Assembly (NCBI RefSeq): GCF_900114625.1
Contig: NZ_FOZL01000001.1
Span: forward strand, 1,178,001 to 1,242,000
Length of the DNA: 64,000 nt
Source: Granulicella pectinivorans
GTDB taxonomy: Bacteria; Acidobacteriota; Terriglobia; Terriglobales; Acidobacteriaceae
Direction: 5' to 3'
The position numbers were made by a program, and so were the translations under genes. Shown here piece by piece: positions 50,813-59,399 of this stretch. The notes below the pieces were generated by a model. That model did no database searches, was not told the DNA's origin, and saw only the letters and a program-made list of their open reading frames with translations. Positions within the stretch are counted from its first letter, which is position 1. The number at the start of each line of letters is the position of its first letter.

Positions 50813-53800
50813 ATGCCCATTCGCTCGCCCATTCGCTCAAAGACTCTCCTTGCCCTTTTGCTGGTAACCCTCCTCCCTGCATGTGCACCTGCCCAGACCA
50901 CCCACTCGGAGGCAACGCTGCGCCAGGGCTTCAAGACCCCGCCGGCTCAGGCCAAGCTGCGCTGCTACTGGTGGTGGCTCAACGGCAACACGACCGAAGA
51001 CACCATCACCTACGAGCTCACCGAGATGAGCCGCAAAGGCTTCGGCGGCGTACTCCTGGTCGACGCCAATGGCTCCAGCCAGAACGGCAACGCAGACGTC
51101 CCTCCCGGTCCAACCTTCGGCAGTCCTGCATGGACAAAGCTCTATGTCCACGCCTTGAAGACCGCCGCCGCTCTGCATCTCGAAGTCACCCTCAACATCA
51201 CCAGCGGCTGGAACCTCGGCGGCCCAGACGTCAAACCCGCCGATGCCTCGAAGGTCCTCACCTGGTCCAGCACTGTCGTCGCTGCGGGCAAGGCTCCCGG
51301 CACGCTCCCCACACCCGCCATTAAGAACGGCTTCTACCAGCAGATCGCTGTGCTTGCCTACCCCCTTGCTCATGGGGCCTCTCTCCCTGGCCAGTCAGGC
51401 GACAAACGCGCGCCCATCCGTCAGCTTCGCCTCAAGTCGGCTGCCGCCGAAGGCAGCTTCTCCATGCCGCACACCGAAAACCTCCTCGGTGCCGCGACCG
51501 GCGATCCTTCAGAAGCCGATGCCACGCTCTCGAGCGTCCTCGACATCACCACGCAGGTGGACGCTTCCGGCCACACCAACTGGCACGCCCCGACCAACAC
51601 CGCGTGGGAGATCCTTCGCATCGGCTATACCTCTTCCGACGCACGCGTCTCCACCTCCAGCGGCGCCTGGCAGGGGCTCGCCATCGACTACCTCGACCGT
51701 GCCGCCTTCGATACCTACTGGACCCACACCGTCACGCCTCTCCTCGAGGCCAGCCGCCCCTACCTTCACACCACTCTCGTCAACCTCGCCACCGACTCCT
51801 GGGAGCTCGGCGGCACCAACTGGACCGGTCGCTTCCAGGCCGAGTTCCAGCACCGCCGTGGCTACGACCCCATCCGCTACCTCCCCATCGTCACCGGCCG
51901 CATCCTCGACGATCGCGGCACCTCCGAGCGCTTCCTCAACGATCTCCGCCGCACCGTGGGCGATCTCGTCACCGACCACTACGACCACTTCGCCGACCGC
52001 GCCAAAGAGTACGGCCTGGGCATCCAGTCGGAATCCGGTGGCCCGCACTCCGCCCCGCTCGACGCCCTCGAAACCTTCCGTTCCTCCGCCGTCCCCCAGA
52101 CCGAATACTGGGCGCAATCCAACGAGCACCGCTCCACCGACGAAGACCGCTACTTCACCAAGGAAGCCGCCAGCGCCGCAAACATCTACGGCAAACAGTT
52201 CGTCGCGCAGGAGGGTATGACCTCCATCGGTCCTCATTGGTCCGAGTCCCTGGCGACCGACCTCAAACCCTCCTTCGATCAGGGCCTCACCGAGGGGATG
52301 AATCGACTTGTCTGGCACGAGTTCACCTCGTCGCCTGCCTCCTTCGGCCTGCCGGGTAACGAGTACTTCGCCGGCACCCATATGAATCCGCGCATCACCT
52401 GGTGGCAACAGAGCGAGCCCTTCTTCAGCTATCTCAACCGCGCCCAGTTCCTCCTTCAGCAGGGCCATGCCGTCGACGATGTCCTCTACTTCTACGGCGA
52501 TGAAGTCCCCAACTTTGTTCGTCTCAAGCACGACGATCCCGCTCACGTCCTGCCCGGCTACGACTACGACGTCACCAACGAAGACGCCCTCCTCCGCACC
52601 CTCATCGTCACGCCCAGTGGCCTGCGCACCCCCGCCGGCAACACCTACCGCCTCCTCTTCCTTCCAAACGGCCGCCGTCTCTCCCTCGCCTCTCTGGAGC
52701 ACATCGCCGCCTACGTGCAGCAGGGTGGAAGCGTCATCGGCGAAACCCCCTTGGCGCCGACGGGCAACGTCTCTCCGAAGGACGCGTCACGCTTCGTCCA
52801 GCTCACGCACGATCTCTGGCAGTCCTGCCCGGCGCAGCATTCGTATGGGAAGGGAACCGTCTTCTGCGGGGGTGATACCCGCTCCGCTCTCGCAACACTG
52901 CATCTCGCACCCGACTTCGAAGCCCCCGAGACGCAGCTCGACTACATTCACCGCCGCGAAGGCCAGACCGATATCTACTTCGTCCGCAATCGCACCGGCA
53001 AGACGATCGACGTGGCCCCCCGCTTCCGCATCGACAATCGCATGCCCGAGCTCTGGAACCCACTCGAAGGAACCACGACTCCACAACTCGCCTATACCGC
53101 GGCGGAGGGGCGCACTACCGTCCCGCTTCACCTGGATCCCCACGGCTCCATCTTTGTCCTCTTCTCCCAACCCGCCCGTCTCCACGTTACGGAAGTCCGC
53201 AAAGACGGCGCACCCATCTCCACCGCAGTCATCGGAGACCCGAAGACCCCTCGTCTCCCCAACGCTGCCCCCGGAACCTACACCCTCAAGCTCTCCGACG
53301 GCAGGGAACTGACCACCCGGATCCAGCCCGCCGCCGTCACCGAACTTCCCGCCTCTCAGTGGACGGTAGCCTTCCAGCCCAACCGCGGCGCACCCGCCAC
53401 TCCGCAAACCCTGACTACTTTCCAGGACTGGTCCACCTCGCCCGACTCCGGCATCCGTTTCTTCTCCGGCACCGCCACCTATCGCACGACCATTCAGCCC
53501 ACCCATACCGCGGGCGATCGCACCATCCTCACCCTCACCGATCTCCGCGAGATCTGCACGGTACGGATCAACGGCAAACCCGCCGGTACAATCTGGGCCA
53601 TGCCCTACCGCCTCGACATCACCGACAGCCTCGCCGCAGGCCCCAACCGCCTCGAACTCGAGGTGACCAACCTGTGGCCCAACCGCCTCATCGGCGACGC
53701 CCAACCCGGCGTCACCAAGACCTACACGCAGACCAACATCCGCAAATACAACGCTGCCTCACCCCTGCTGCCGTCCGGCCTCATCGGCCCGGTCACTCTC

Positions 53801-53830
53801 GAAATCGAGTCCCGCGCCGGCACGAGATAG
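50813..53830 (+). CDS. GH106-like glycoside hydrolase (alpha-L-rhamnosidase type)
   Basis: The protein has 1005 residues from the ATG at 50813 and begins with a signal/lipoprotein-like segment (TLLALLLVTLLPACAPAQ) with a Cys at LLPAC that could be lipidated. Family-like blocks are CYWWWLNGNTTEDTITYELT, EVTLNITSGWNLGGPDVKP, YLHTTLVNLATDSWELGGTN, FQHRRGYDPIRYLPIVTG and GLGIQSESGGPHSAPLDA. A C-terminal beta domain follows (FFSGTATYRTTIQPTHTAGD), like the galactose-binding fold of GH2 enzymes. It probably removes rhamnose from plant or microbial glycans outside the cytoplasm. Confidence 0.85.
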   Translation: MPIRSPIRSKTLLALLLVTLLPACAPAQTTHSEATLRQGFKTPPAQAKLRCYWWWLNGNTTEDTITYELTEMSRKGFGGVLLVDANGSSQNGNADVPPGPTFGSPAWTKLYVHALKTAAALHLEVTLNITSGWNLGGPDVKPADASKVLTWSSTVVAAGKAPGTLPTPAIKNGFYQQIAVLAYPLAHGASLPGQSGDKRAPIRQLRLKSAAAEGSFSMPHTENLLGAATGDPSEADATLSSVLDITTQVDASGHTNWHAPTNTAWEILRIGYTSSDARVSTSSGAWQGLAIDYLDRAAFDTYWTHTVTPLLEASRPYLHTTLVNLATDSWELGGTNWTGRFQAEFQHRRGYDPIRYLPIVTGRILDDRGTSERFLNDLRRTVGDLVTDHYDHFADRAKEYGLGIQSESGGPHSAPLDALETFRSSAVPQTEYWAQSNEHRSTDEDRYFTKEAASAANIYGKQFVAQEGMTSIGPHWSESLATDLKPSFDQGLTEGMNRLVWHEFTSSPASFGLPGNEYFAGTHMNPRITWWQQSEPFFSYLNRAQFLLQQGHAVDDVLYFYGDEVPNFVRLKHDDPAHVLPGYDYDVTNEDALLRTLIVTPSGLRTPAGNTYRLLFLPNGRRLSLASLEHIAAYVQQGGSVIGETPLAPTGNVSPKDASRFVQLTHDLWQSCPAQHSYGKGTVFCGGDTRSALATLHLAPDFEAPETQLDYIHRREGQTDIYFVRNRTGKTIDVAPRFRIDNRMPELWNPLEGTTTPQLAYTAAEGRTTVPLHLDPHGSIFVLFSQPARLHVTEVRKDGAPISTAVIGDPKTPRLPNAAPGTYTLKLSDGRELTTRIQPAAVTELPASQWTVAFQPNRGAPATPQTLTTFQDWSTSPDSGIRFFSGTATYRTTIQPTHTAGDRTILTLTDLREICTVRINGKPAGTIWAMPYRLDITDSLAAGPNRLELEVTNLWPNRLIGDAQPGVTKTYTQTNIRKYNAASPLLPSGLIGPVTLEIESRAGTR

Positions 53831-53834
53831 CGCT

Positions 53835-55931
53835 CTATCGAGGGCGCTCCAGAATTGCCACAAAGTTCTGGAGCTCCTCAAAGCGATCGAGAGTATTCGT
53901 TGCATACTCCGCATACCGCGGATTCGCCAGAATCGCAGGTGTCAGCAACACCTCCGAGTTCTTGCTGGCAATAGGCTCCGTCGACGCGACGCCATCCGCC
54001 ATGGCGATCAACTGCGCTGCCAGCCTTTGCCGCATCGCTCGCAGCTCCGGGTTGCGAAGGTAGTCCAGGTCCTGGGCGTTATGAAGCACCGAAAGCTGGT
54101 TCCAGAAGAGTGCCGCCGCCGTAATCGCGGAACGCAGGATCATATCCCCGGTCTGGATATGCTCTTCGCGGTGTGCCCCAAACTCAAACGGGACAGACGT
54201 GTTCGCGCTGCGCAGACTTGCGACCGTGGCGCCCAGCCGGTCGCGCAACACATCCGCGTGCCGCAGCAGTTCCTGATGTTTGCCCTCATCGTCCCAGCCC
54301 ATATTGAGCGTCGTAAACAGATCTGCTCCCACCCGAAGAACCGCCGCCAGTCCGCGCCGCATCACGGTCGTCGTACGCACCGGCCAAAGCTGGTCGAAGA
54401 CCAGAAGCATCACCCCGAGCGCGATCATGATGCCCACGAAACGGTCGCGCGCCGGTGCTAACTGGGTCGGGGCGCTGAATCCCTCATACGCGACGAGGTA
54501 AAACGCAAACGCGATCTGAAGCCCGATATAGTTCAGCCTCGGCCCTGCCGCAATCCACGCTGCAATAAACGCGATCGCCGCCTCCAGCAACACCAGCGAC
54601 GTCAAGGAGTCCATATGCGGAAAGAGAAAGACGGCCGCACCGAGCGCCAGGATCAGCCCGCCGATCAAGGAGCCAAGCACGCGGAAGATCAACCTCTGCT
54701 TCAGTGCGCCCGTGCTGCTCAGACCCGTCACCAACACCGTCGTCACCGCAGTCGAGATGCCCGGCCACGCCAGCGCGTGATAGAGCACGTAGCAAAACGT
54801 CGCGCACAGACTGATCTTCAGCCCAAACGCGACACTCTCCGGATTCCGGATCGCACCCGGGATGAAGAACGGAATCTCCTTGCGCGGGAGAGCCACCAGC
54901 TCCCGTTTTCTTTTCGATCCAACATCATGGGGCATCGTCAGGATAGAGTGCAGCGCTCCCTCCACGCGGTCCAGCAACATGGACTGTCCTGTTGGCCCAA
55001 GCTGCAGTCCCACGGGGAGCTTGGCTGGAACCCCGGGAATCACCTGCCGGCATGCCTCCGCGAGCCGTGCCGACCGAACGCGCGTGTCTGCATCGACCTC
55101 AACCGGATTCTGCAAGCCAAACGCGGCGGCAACATCCATCAACTGCGCCAGCATGGTGATGCGAGGCCGCAGCGCGATCGGCAAATTCCCGGTGTCGAGG
55201 TTCTGCTCCACAATGGCGTTGTACAGCGTCATCATGCCTGCCTGTCCGGCAATCGCAATGCGCGACACCGCGGACGCCGCTTGAAAACGCTTCTCCTGCG
55301 GAGCATTCTCGGCATACAGCTCAAACATCGTTGCCAGCGCGCTGTATCGAATGCGCCTCTGTTCCTGCAGCTTCGCCGCTGGATTCCGGTCGCCGAAGAT
55401 ATACTCGACCGCCACAGCACTCCCCAGCGCAATCAGGAACGTCCCAACCAGATAGAGCGACGTCTTCACCAGTCGATCGGCCGGTGCATGGATCTCCCAT
55501 AGGCTGATCACCGTGCAGTAGATCAGCCCGAAGCTCGATCCAAGTGCAGGCTGGCTGGTCGTCACCACGATCATCCCGGCAATGAACGTGACCACGGCCA
55601 CGCTCAAAAGGCGCGCCATCGGATCGTTGTCGCTCAGGATCACGACCCCAAACTCCACCACGATTGCAAAACACACAATCCCCAGGGAGAACAGCGAAGA
55701 CCGCAGCGAGACCGCCGGGCTGTCCCGCCCGATCAGAAAGATAAAGTACATGCCGATCGCGATGAACGGCATCTGTAGCGTCTCCATCAGCAGAAGCGCG
55801 ATGATCGAAGCCAGCACAACCCGCAGCGTAGCCGCCAGCCTGCCCGGTGTCGGCTGCAGATCCTGCAGCATCGCCTCCGTCCACGATAAGCGCGGAGCCG
55901 TCTGAACACTCGCGATGGCGCCGGTGGCCAT
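53835..55931 (-). CDS. mdtO: FUSC-family inner-membrane protein of an MdtO-like efflux system
   Basis: The protein has 698 residues, close to E. coli MdtO. Two clusters of membrane helices, about 35-190 (VVLASIIALLLMETLQMPFI) and about 365-520 (LKISLCATFCYVLYHALAWP), are each followed by a large cytoplasmic part. This duplicated layout is typical of FUSC proteins. It is the last gene of a four-gene operon, three bases after the MFP gene stop. It is thought to drive or gate export of aromatic compounds or toxins with the periplasmic adaptor. Confidence 0.85.
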   Translation of the reverse strand: MATGAIASVQTAPRLSWTEAMLQDLQPTPGRLAATLRVVLASIIALLLMETLQMPFIAIGMYFIFLIGRDSPAVSLRSSLFSLGIVCFAIVVEFGVVILSDNDPMARLLSVAVVTFIAGMIVVTTSQPALGSSFGLIYCTVISLWEIHAPADRLVKTSLYLVGTFLIALGSAVAVEYIFGDRNPAAKLQEQRRIRYSALATMFELYAENAPQEKRFQAASAVSRIAIAGQAGMMTLYNAIVEQNLDTGNLPIALRPRITMLAQLMDVAAAFGLQNPVEVDADTRVRSARLAEACRQVIPGVPAKLPVGLQLGPTGQSMLLDRVEGALHSILTMPHDVGSKRKRELVALPRKEIPFFIPGAIRNPESVAFGLKISLCATFCYVLYHALAWPGISTAVTTVLVTGLSSTGALKQRLIFRVLGSLIGGLILALGAAVFLFPHMDSLTSLVLLEAAIAFIAAWIAAGPRLNYIGLQIAFAFYLVAYEGFSAPTQLAPARDRFVGIMIALGVMLLVFDQLWPVRTTTVMRRGLAAVLRVGADLFTTLNMGWDDEGKHQELLRHADVLRDRLGATVASLRSANTSVPFEFGAHREEHIQTGDMILRSAITAAALFWNQLSVLHNAQDLDYLRNPELRAMRQRLAAQLIAMADGVASTEPIASKNSEVLLTPAILANPRYAEYATNTLDRFEELQNFVAILERPR

Positions 55932-55934
55932 CGT

Positions 55935-57152
55935 CTAGCGCACGACCGTCACTGCGGTCGCCCCGATGCGGAATAGTTCAGGGTCGGGATCCTGAACGCG
56001 AATCCTCACCGGAAACCGCGTCGAAAGATGCACCCAGTTCAGCGTGCGATCGATGTTGGGAAGCCCTTGTGCGACAGCCCCATCCTCCGGAAACACGCCA
56101 TATCCGATGCTCTCCACCGTGCCATTGAACCGCCTGTCCGGATGCCCCATCAGGTACAGATCCACATGGTCGTGCAGGTGGATGTTCTTCAACTTCGACT
56201 CCCGGTAGTTGGCGATCACATACCAGGTTCGCGTATCGATCAACGTGAACAGTGGGATGCCCGGCCTCGCATACGCACCCACCGATAGATTCAGATTCGT
56301 CACATACGCATCGAAGGGCGCGACGACCTTCGTCCTCTCCAGATCCAGACGCGCGGCGTCCACCTTCGCCGCCTTCGCGGGACGCTGCGACTCCAGCGTG
56401 TCCACCGTATCAATCGTATGGATCGCCTGTCCAAGCCGAGCCTGTTGTTCGACCGCCAGCGAAGCCGCCTCCACCTTGCGGAAGTTCGCCTGCTGCTGCG
56501 CGGCCTGTGCCTGCGACAATCCCGCCTGCGCCTCGTCGTAGTTGCCCTGCGCGACACGCACGGTCGTATTCGCCTGGTCGATCTGCTCCACCGTCACATA
56601 CTGCTTCTTCAGCAACGGTTCAATCCGGTGCAGATTGTTCGTAGCAAGCTTCAACTGCGCCTCTGCGGCCGCAACCGCGGCCTGCGCTCGCGTCACCGCT
56701 GCAGCCGAAACGTCGATCTGGCTCCCCGCCGTCTGCACGCCTGTCTCCGAACTATGCAGACCCGCCCGCGCAGCCTCCGCAGCGCTGCTCTGTGCTGCGA
56801 TATGCCGCTTGGCATCCACGATCTGCTGCTCCAGCGCCTCCTGGTCGGAAAGCGCCTGCTGCAACGCATACTCATAGGGTCGCGGGTCGATAATAAACAG
56901 CGTCCCGCCCTGCTTCACGTACGCGTTGTCCTTGACTGGCAGCTCCGTCAGCCGGCCGCTCACCTCCGGCGCAATCTCGATGAAGTTGGCTCGCACGCTC
57001 GCGTCGTCCGTGCGCGGATGCAGATCCACCTGCAACGCCACGATCGCCAGCATCGCCACGGCTGCAACCACGACGCCGATCCCGATCAAGCGCCCCAGCC
57101 CGGCTTTCGGGCTGGACGTCGCGTGCGGCTCAACAGTTGTCACTTGCTCCAT
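55935..57152 (-). CDS. mdtN: Membrane-fusion (HlyD/EmrA-type) protein, MdtN-like
   Basis: The protein has 405 residues. One N-terminal helix at about 22-41 (LIGIGVVVAAVAMLAIVALQ) anchors it. A lipoyl half-motif (TDDASVRANFIEIAPEVSGR), a long alpha hairpin rich in Ala/Gln (about 95-240) and the second half (ARLDLERTKVVAPFDAYVTN then LNLSVGAYARPG) follow. This is the EmrA/AaeA layout. It bridges the FUSC protein and the TolC-type channel encoded in the same operon. Confidence 0.9.
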   Translation of the reverse strand: MEQVTTVEPHATSSPKAGLGRLIGIGVVVAAVAMLAIVALQVDLHPRTDDASVRANFIEIAPEVSGRLTELPVKDNAYVKQGGTLFIIDPRPYEYALQQALSDQEALEQQIVDAKRHIAAQSSAAEAARAGLHSSETGVQTAGSQIDVSAAAVTRAQAAVAAAEAQLKLATNNLHRIEPLLKKQYVTVEQIDQANTTVRVAQGNYDEAQAGLSQAQAAQQQANFRKVEAASLAVEQQARLGQAIHTIDTVDTLESQRPAKAAKVDAARLDLERTKVVAPFDAYVTNLNLSVGAYARPGIPLFTLIDTRTWYVIANYRESKLKNIHLHDHVDLYLMGHPDRRFNGTVESIGYGVFPEDGAVAQGLPNIDRTLNWVHLSTRFPVRIRVQDPDPELFRIGATAVTVVR

Positions 57153-57162
57153 CGTCTGCCTC

Positions 57163-57429
57163 CTACCGGAAAAAGATCAGCCAAAGCAGGCTGGTAAAGA
57201 GAATGACCACGCACGGATAGAAGAGGGCAAGCGGTCCAACCTCACTCTCAAGTTTGAACCGCAGCAGAAGCATGCGCACCCCAAAGGCAAGCGGGATCGC
57301 AATCACCAGGCAGAGCATCCACACCGGAAAGAACGAGCCGATAATATCGATGTTCGGCGCATGCCCGCAGCCCGTCAGCAGGAGCATTGCTCCCCCCACG
57401 GCGATACGGCTGGCCCGGAGTTGGATCAT
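57163..57429 (-). CDS. ytcA: YtcA-family small membrane lipoprotein
   Basis: The protein has 88 residues. The lipobox LLLTGC places a lipidated Cys21. Two membrane helices follow (FFPVWMLCLVIAIPLAFGV and LALFYPCVVILFTSLLWLIF). YtcA is encoded beside mdtNOP in E. coli, and the same partnership here supports both calls. The start overlaps the TolC-family stop by four bases and the MFP start follows after 10 bases. Confidence 0.85.
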   Translation of the reverse strand: MIQLRASRIAVGGAMLLLTGCGHAPNIDIIGSFFPVWMLCLVIAIPLAFGVRMLLLRFKLESEVGPLALFYPCVVILFTSLLWLIFFR

Positions 57430-58874
57430 GGTGTTGCTCCTCCTGTTGGCGGAACGGCAGGTGCCTGAACTTTCGTGGCCTTCGGAAGGCTCCGCAGCAG
57501 ATTGCCTGTGACGAACTCCAAATCCACCGCTTCCAGAAACAACTGCGACCGCGCCGACACACTCGACAGCCGCGCCTGCGCCAATTGCTTCTCGGCCGTT
57601 ACGACATCGATCAGGTTCTTCACCCCGTACTGATACGCCTCAAGCGACGCGTTGTACGATTCGTTCGCAGCCGCCAGCAACGACACCGAAGCCTGCTCCT
57701 TCTTCAGTGCCGTCCGGAACGCGATATACGCCGACCACACCTCACGCGTCGCCTTGTCGTGTTTCTCGGTCAGCTCGTCCAGTGCCTCGCGCCGCCGCGA
57801 CTGTGCCGCGGCCAGCTCATTGCGACGCGCGCCGCCGTCGAAGACCTTCCACTCCAGCCCCAGGTATGCGGTCCAGGTCGGCTCATTCGCATTGCCCAGC
57901 AGACCCGCATCCGGGCTCGGCCAGATCATGGTCTGAGCCCCGCTGGCCTTGATCGCAATCTGCGGCAGATACTCCGCCTTTGCCAGCTTGATTCTGTCGT
58001 CCGCCGCGCGAATCTCCGCCGCCTGCGCCGCCAGATCCGGCCTGTTCGCCACCGCTCTCTCGATCAACGCATCCACCGAAGCCGTCAGCGAGTCCGGCAG
58101 CGGTGCGTTCACCATCGCATCGATCTGAAGATCGGGGCTTGGTTCGGCTCCTACCACCTCCGCCAGATTCACCCGCGAGATCTTCTCGTCGCCATCGGCC
58201 GACTCCATGTCGAACACCGCCTGCGCCGTCTCTGCCTTCGCGTTATAAACATCCGGCAGCGTGGACCGACCATTGGCGAGCTGCGTCTCAGCGGCATCCT
58301 GTGTCGTCTGCGCGGTCTTCAACGTCTCCCGCGTCGCCGCGAGACGCTCCTGCGCGGTCAGCAACTTGTAGTATCCCGTCGCCACCTGAAACGCTACATC
58401 CTGGTTGGCCTGCACGAAGTTCGCTCCTGCGGCGATCTTCTCCGCCAGCGCCGCATCCACCCGTGCTCCGCGCTTGCCGAAGTCGAACAGCAGATATTGC
58501 AGGCTCAACTGCGGCTGGATAATCGGGATCGTCACCGAGTTATACCCGCGCGCCTCCAGCGCCACGGGAAACGGGCTGATCGTCTTCTGGTCCCCGCCGA
58601 TCACCTGAAACACCAGCAGAGGGAAGTAAGCGCTCTTCGCCACTCCCAGTTCATTGGCCCTCTGCCGAGCTCGCTCCCACGCAATGCGCGTTCTGGGATT
58701 ATTCTGCTCCGCCAGATCGATCAGCTCGGTGATGTTGTAGGCTCGCGCCGGATCCAGTTTCGCAGCGGTAGCGACCGGTACATGCCGCGCCGCGCAATCC
58801 GCCGAAGCCGCCGGCGTCAGCGCCACGCCGGAACACGTAGACTGCGCCCTCAGTCTGTCTCCGAAACACAGCAC
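57426..58874 (-). CDS. TolC-family outer-membrane efflux channel
   Basis: The protein has 482 residues from a GTG at 58874. Two similar coiled-coil/beta repeats are seen, with YNITELIDLAEQNNPRTRIA and GYYKLLTAQERLAATRETLK in the first and SVDALIERAVANRPDLAAQA and WKVFDGGARRNELAAAQSRR in the second. It forms the exit duct for the efflux pump. The start is doubtful: the coding frame upstream reads KVGICLLAVLCFGDRLRAQ, a signal-peptide core, but the first canonical start falls in the middle of it. Confidence 0.87.
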   Translation of the reverse strand: MLCFGDRLRAQSTCSGVALTPAASADCAARHVPVATAAKLDPARAYNITELIDLAEQNNPRTRIAWERARQRANELGVAKSAYFPLLVFQVIGGDQKTISPFPVALEARGYNSVTIPIIQPQLSLQYLLFDFGKRGARVDAALAEKIAAGANFVQANQDVAFQVATGYYKLLTAQERLAATRETLKTAQTTQDAAETQLANGRSTLPDVYNAKAETAQAVFDMESADGDEKISRVNLAEVVGAEPSPDLQIDAMVNAPLPDSLTASVDALIERAVANRPDLAAQAAEIRAADDRIKLAKAEYLPQIAIKASGAQTMIWPSPDAGLLGNANEPTWTAYLGLEWKVFDGGARRNELAAAQSRRREALDELTEKHDKATREVWSAYIAFRTALKKEQASVSLLAAANESYNASLEAYQYGVKNLIDVVTAEKQLAQARLSSVSARSQLFLEAVDLEFVTGNLLRSLPKATKVQAPAVPPTGGATP

Positions 58875-58980
58875 AGCCAGAAGACATATCCCAACCTTTG
58901 CCTTTCGGTGCGTCGCGAAGAGCTGTCTCTCGCGTCGGGCTGGAACAGTGCGCGTCAGAACGTGGCCTCATGGATGGTGT

Positions 58981-59000
58981 TGATGTCTAAAAGTACATCA
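58981..59000. promoter_or_regulatory. Inverted repeat upstream of the efflux operon
   Basis: TGATGT at 58981-58986 and ACATCA at 58995-59000 form a perfect six-base inverted repeat spaced by CTAAAAGT, about 107 bases upstream of the TolC-type start. The length and AT-rich spacer suit an operator for a small repressor. No regulator gene is adjacent. Confidence 0.4.
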
Positions 59001-59014
59001 CCCCAGAGGAGGGA

Positions 59015-59038
59015 ACAAACCCCCCTTTAGGAGGGGGG
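59015..59038 (-). terminator. Terminator-like hairpin on the minus strand
   Basis: CCCCCCT at 59020-59026 pairs with AGGGGGG at 59032-59038 over a five-base loop. Read on the minus strand it is followed by TTTGTT. It sits between the doubtful ORF at 59074 and the efflux operon, and could end read-through from upstream. Confidence 0.55.
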
Positions 59039-59073
59039 ACAGCATCCGTGACGGCTGTTGCTTCTGACGTTGC

Positions 59074-59244
59074 CTAACAGGCGAACGGATCATCGAGCGG
59101 CGGAACCCGATTGCCGGGCAAACCAAACGTGTCGTCCGGAACAAGGGCACTCGCCTTCTTCTCAGCGGGCGCCTTCAAAGGAGGCAGCGGCTTGGCGGAT
59201 GGAAAGGAGATCACCGGAAGAATCAATTTGTAAGCGGGCATCAT
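59074..59244 (-). CDS. Possible small proline-rich protein
   Basis: The frame gives 56 residues from the ATG at 59244 (MMPAYKLILPVISFPSAKPL). It is rich in Pro, Lys and Leu and ends GLPGNRVPPLDDPFAC. There is no clear ribosome site. A hairpin with a T run follows it by about 35 bases, which slightly favours a real gene. Nothing is known of its function. Confidence 0.3.
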   Translation of the reverse strand: MMPAYKLILPVISFPSAKPLPPLKAPAEKKASALVPDDTFGLPGNRVPPLDDPFAC

Positions 59245-59399
59245 GAACTCGCGGGTGGAAAGTGGAGGAACAACTCGCACTCTACAGAGCGGTCCGACCA
59301 AAAGTCCTTGCGAAGCTCGCCTTTCTTTCTAACTTCTTTCAAACCGGACGCCGGTCTGTGACCGTAAGTGCCAGTAAATAAAGAAAAGTTCCGAGCGGT

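Larger units (their letters stand above)
58875..59399. other. 525-base gap with operator-like repeat, terminator and a doubtful small ORF
   Basis: This gap separates the TolC-type gene from the winged-helix/TPR gene, both on the minus strand. It should contain the efflux operon promoter. An inverted repeat TGATGT/ACATCA lies at 58981-59000, a C6/G6 hairpin at 59020-59038, and a 56-codon ORF at 59074-59244. Bases 59245-59399 show nothing I can name. Confidence 0.5.
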
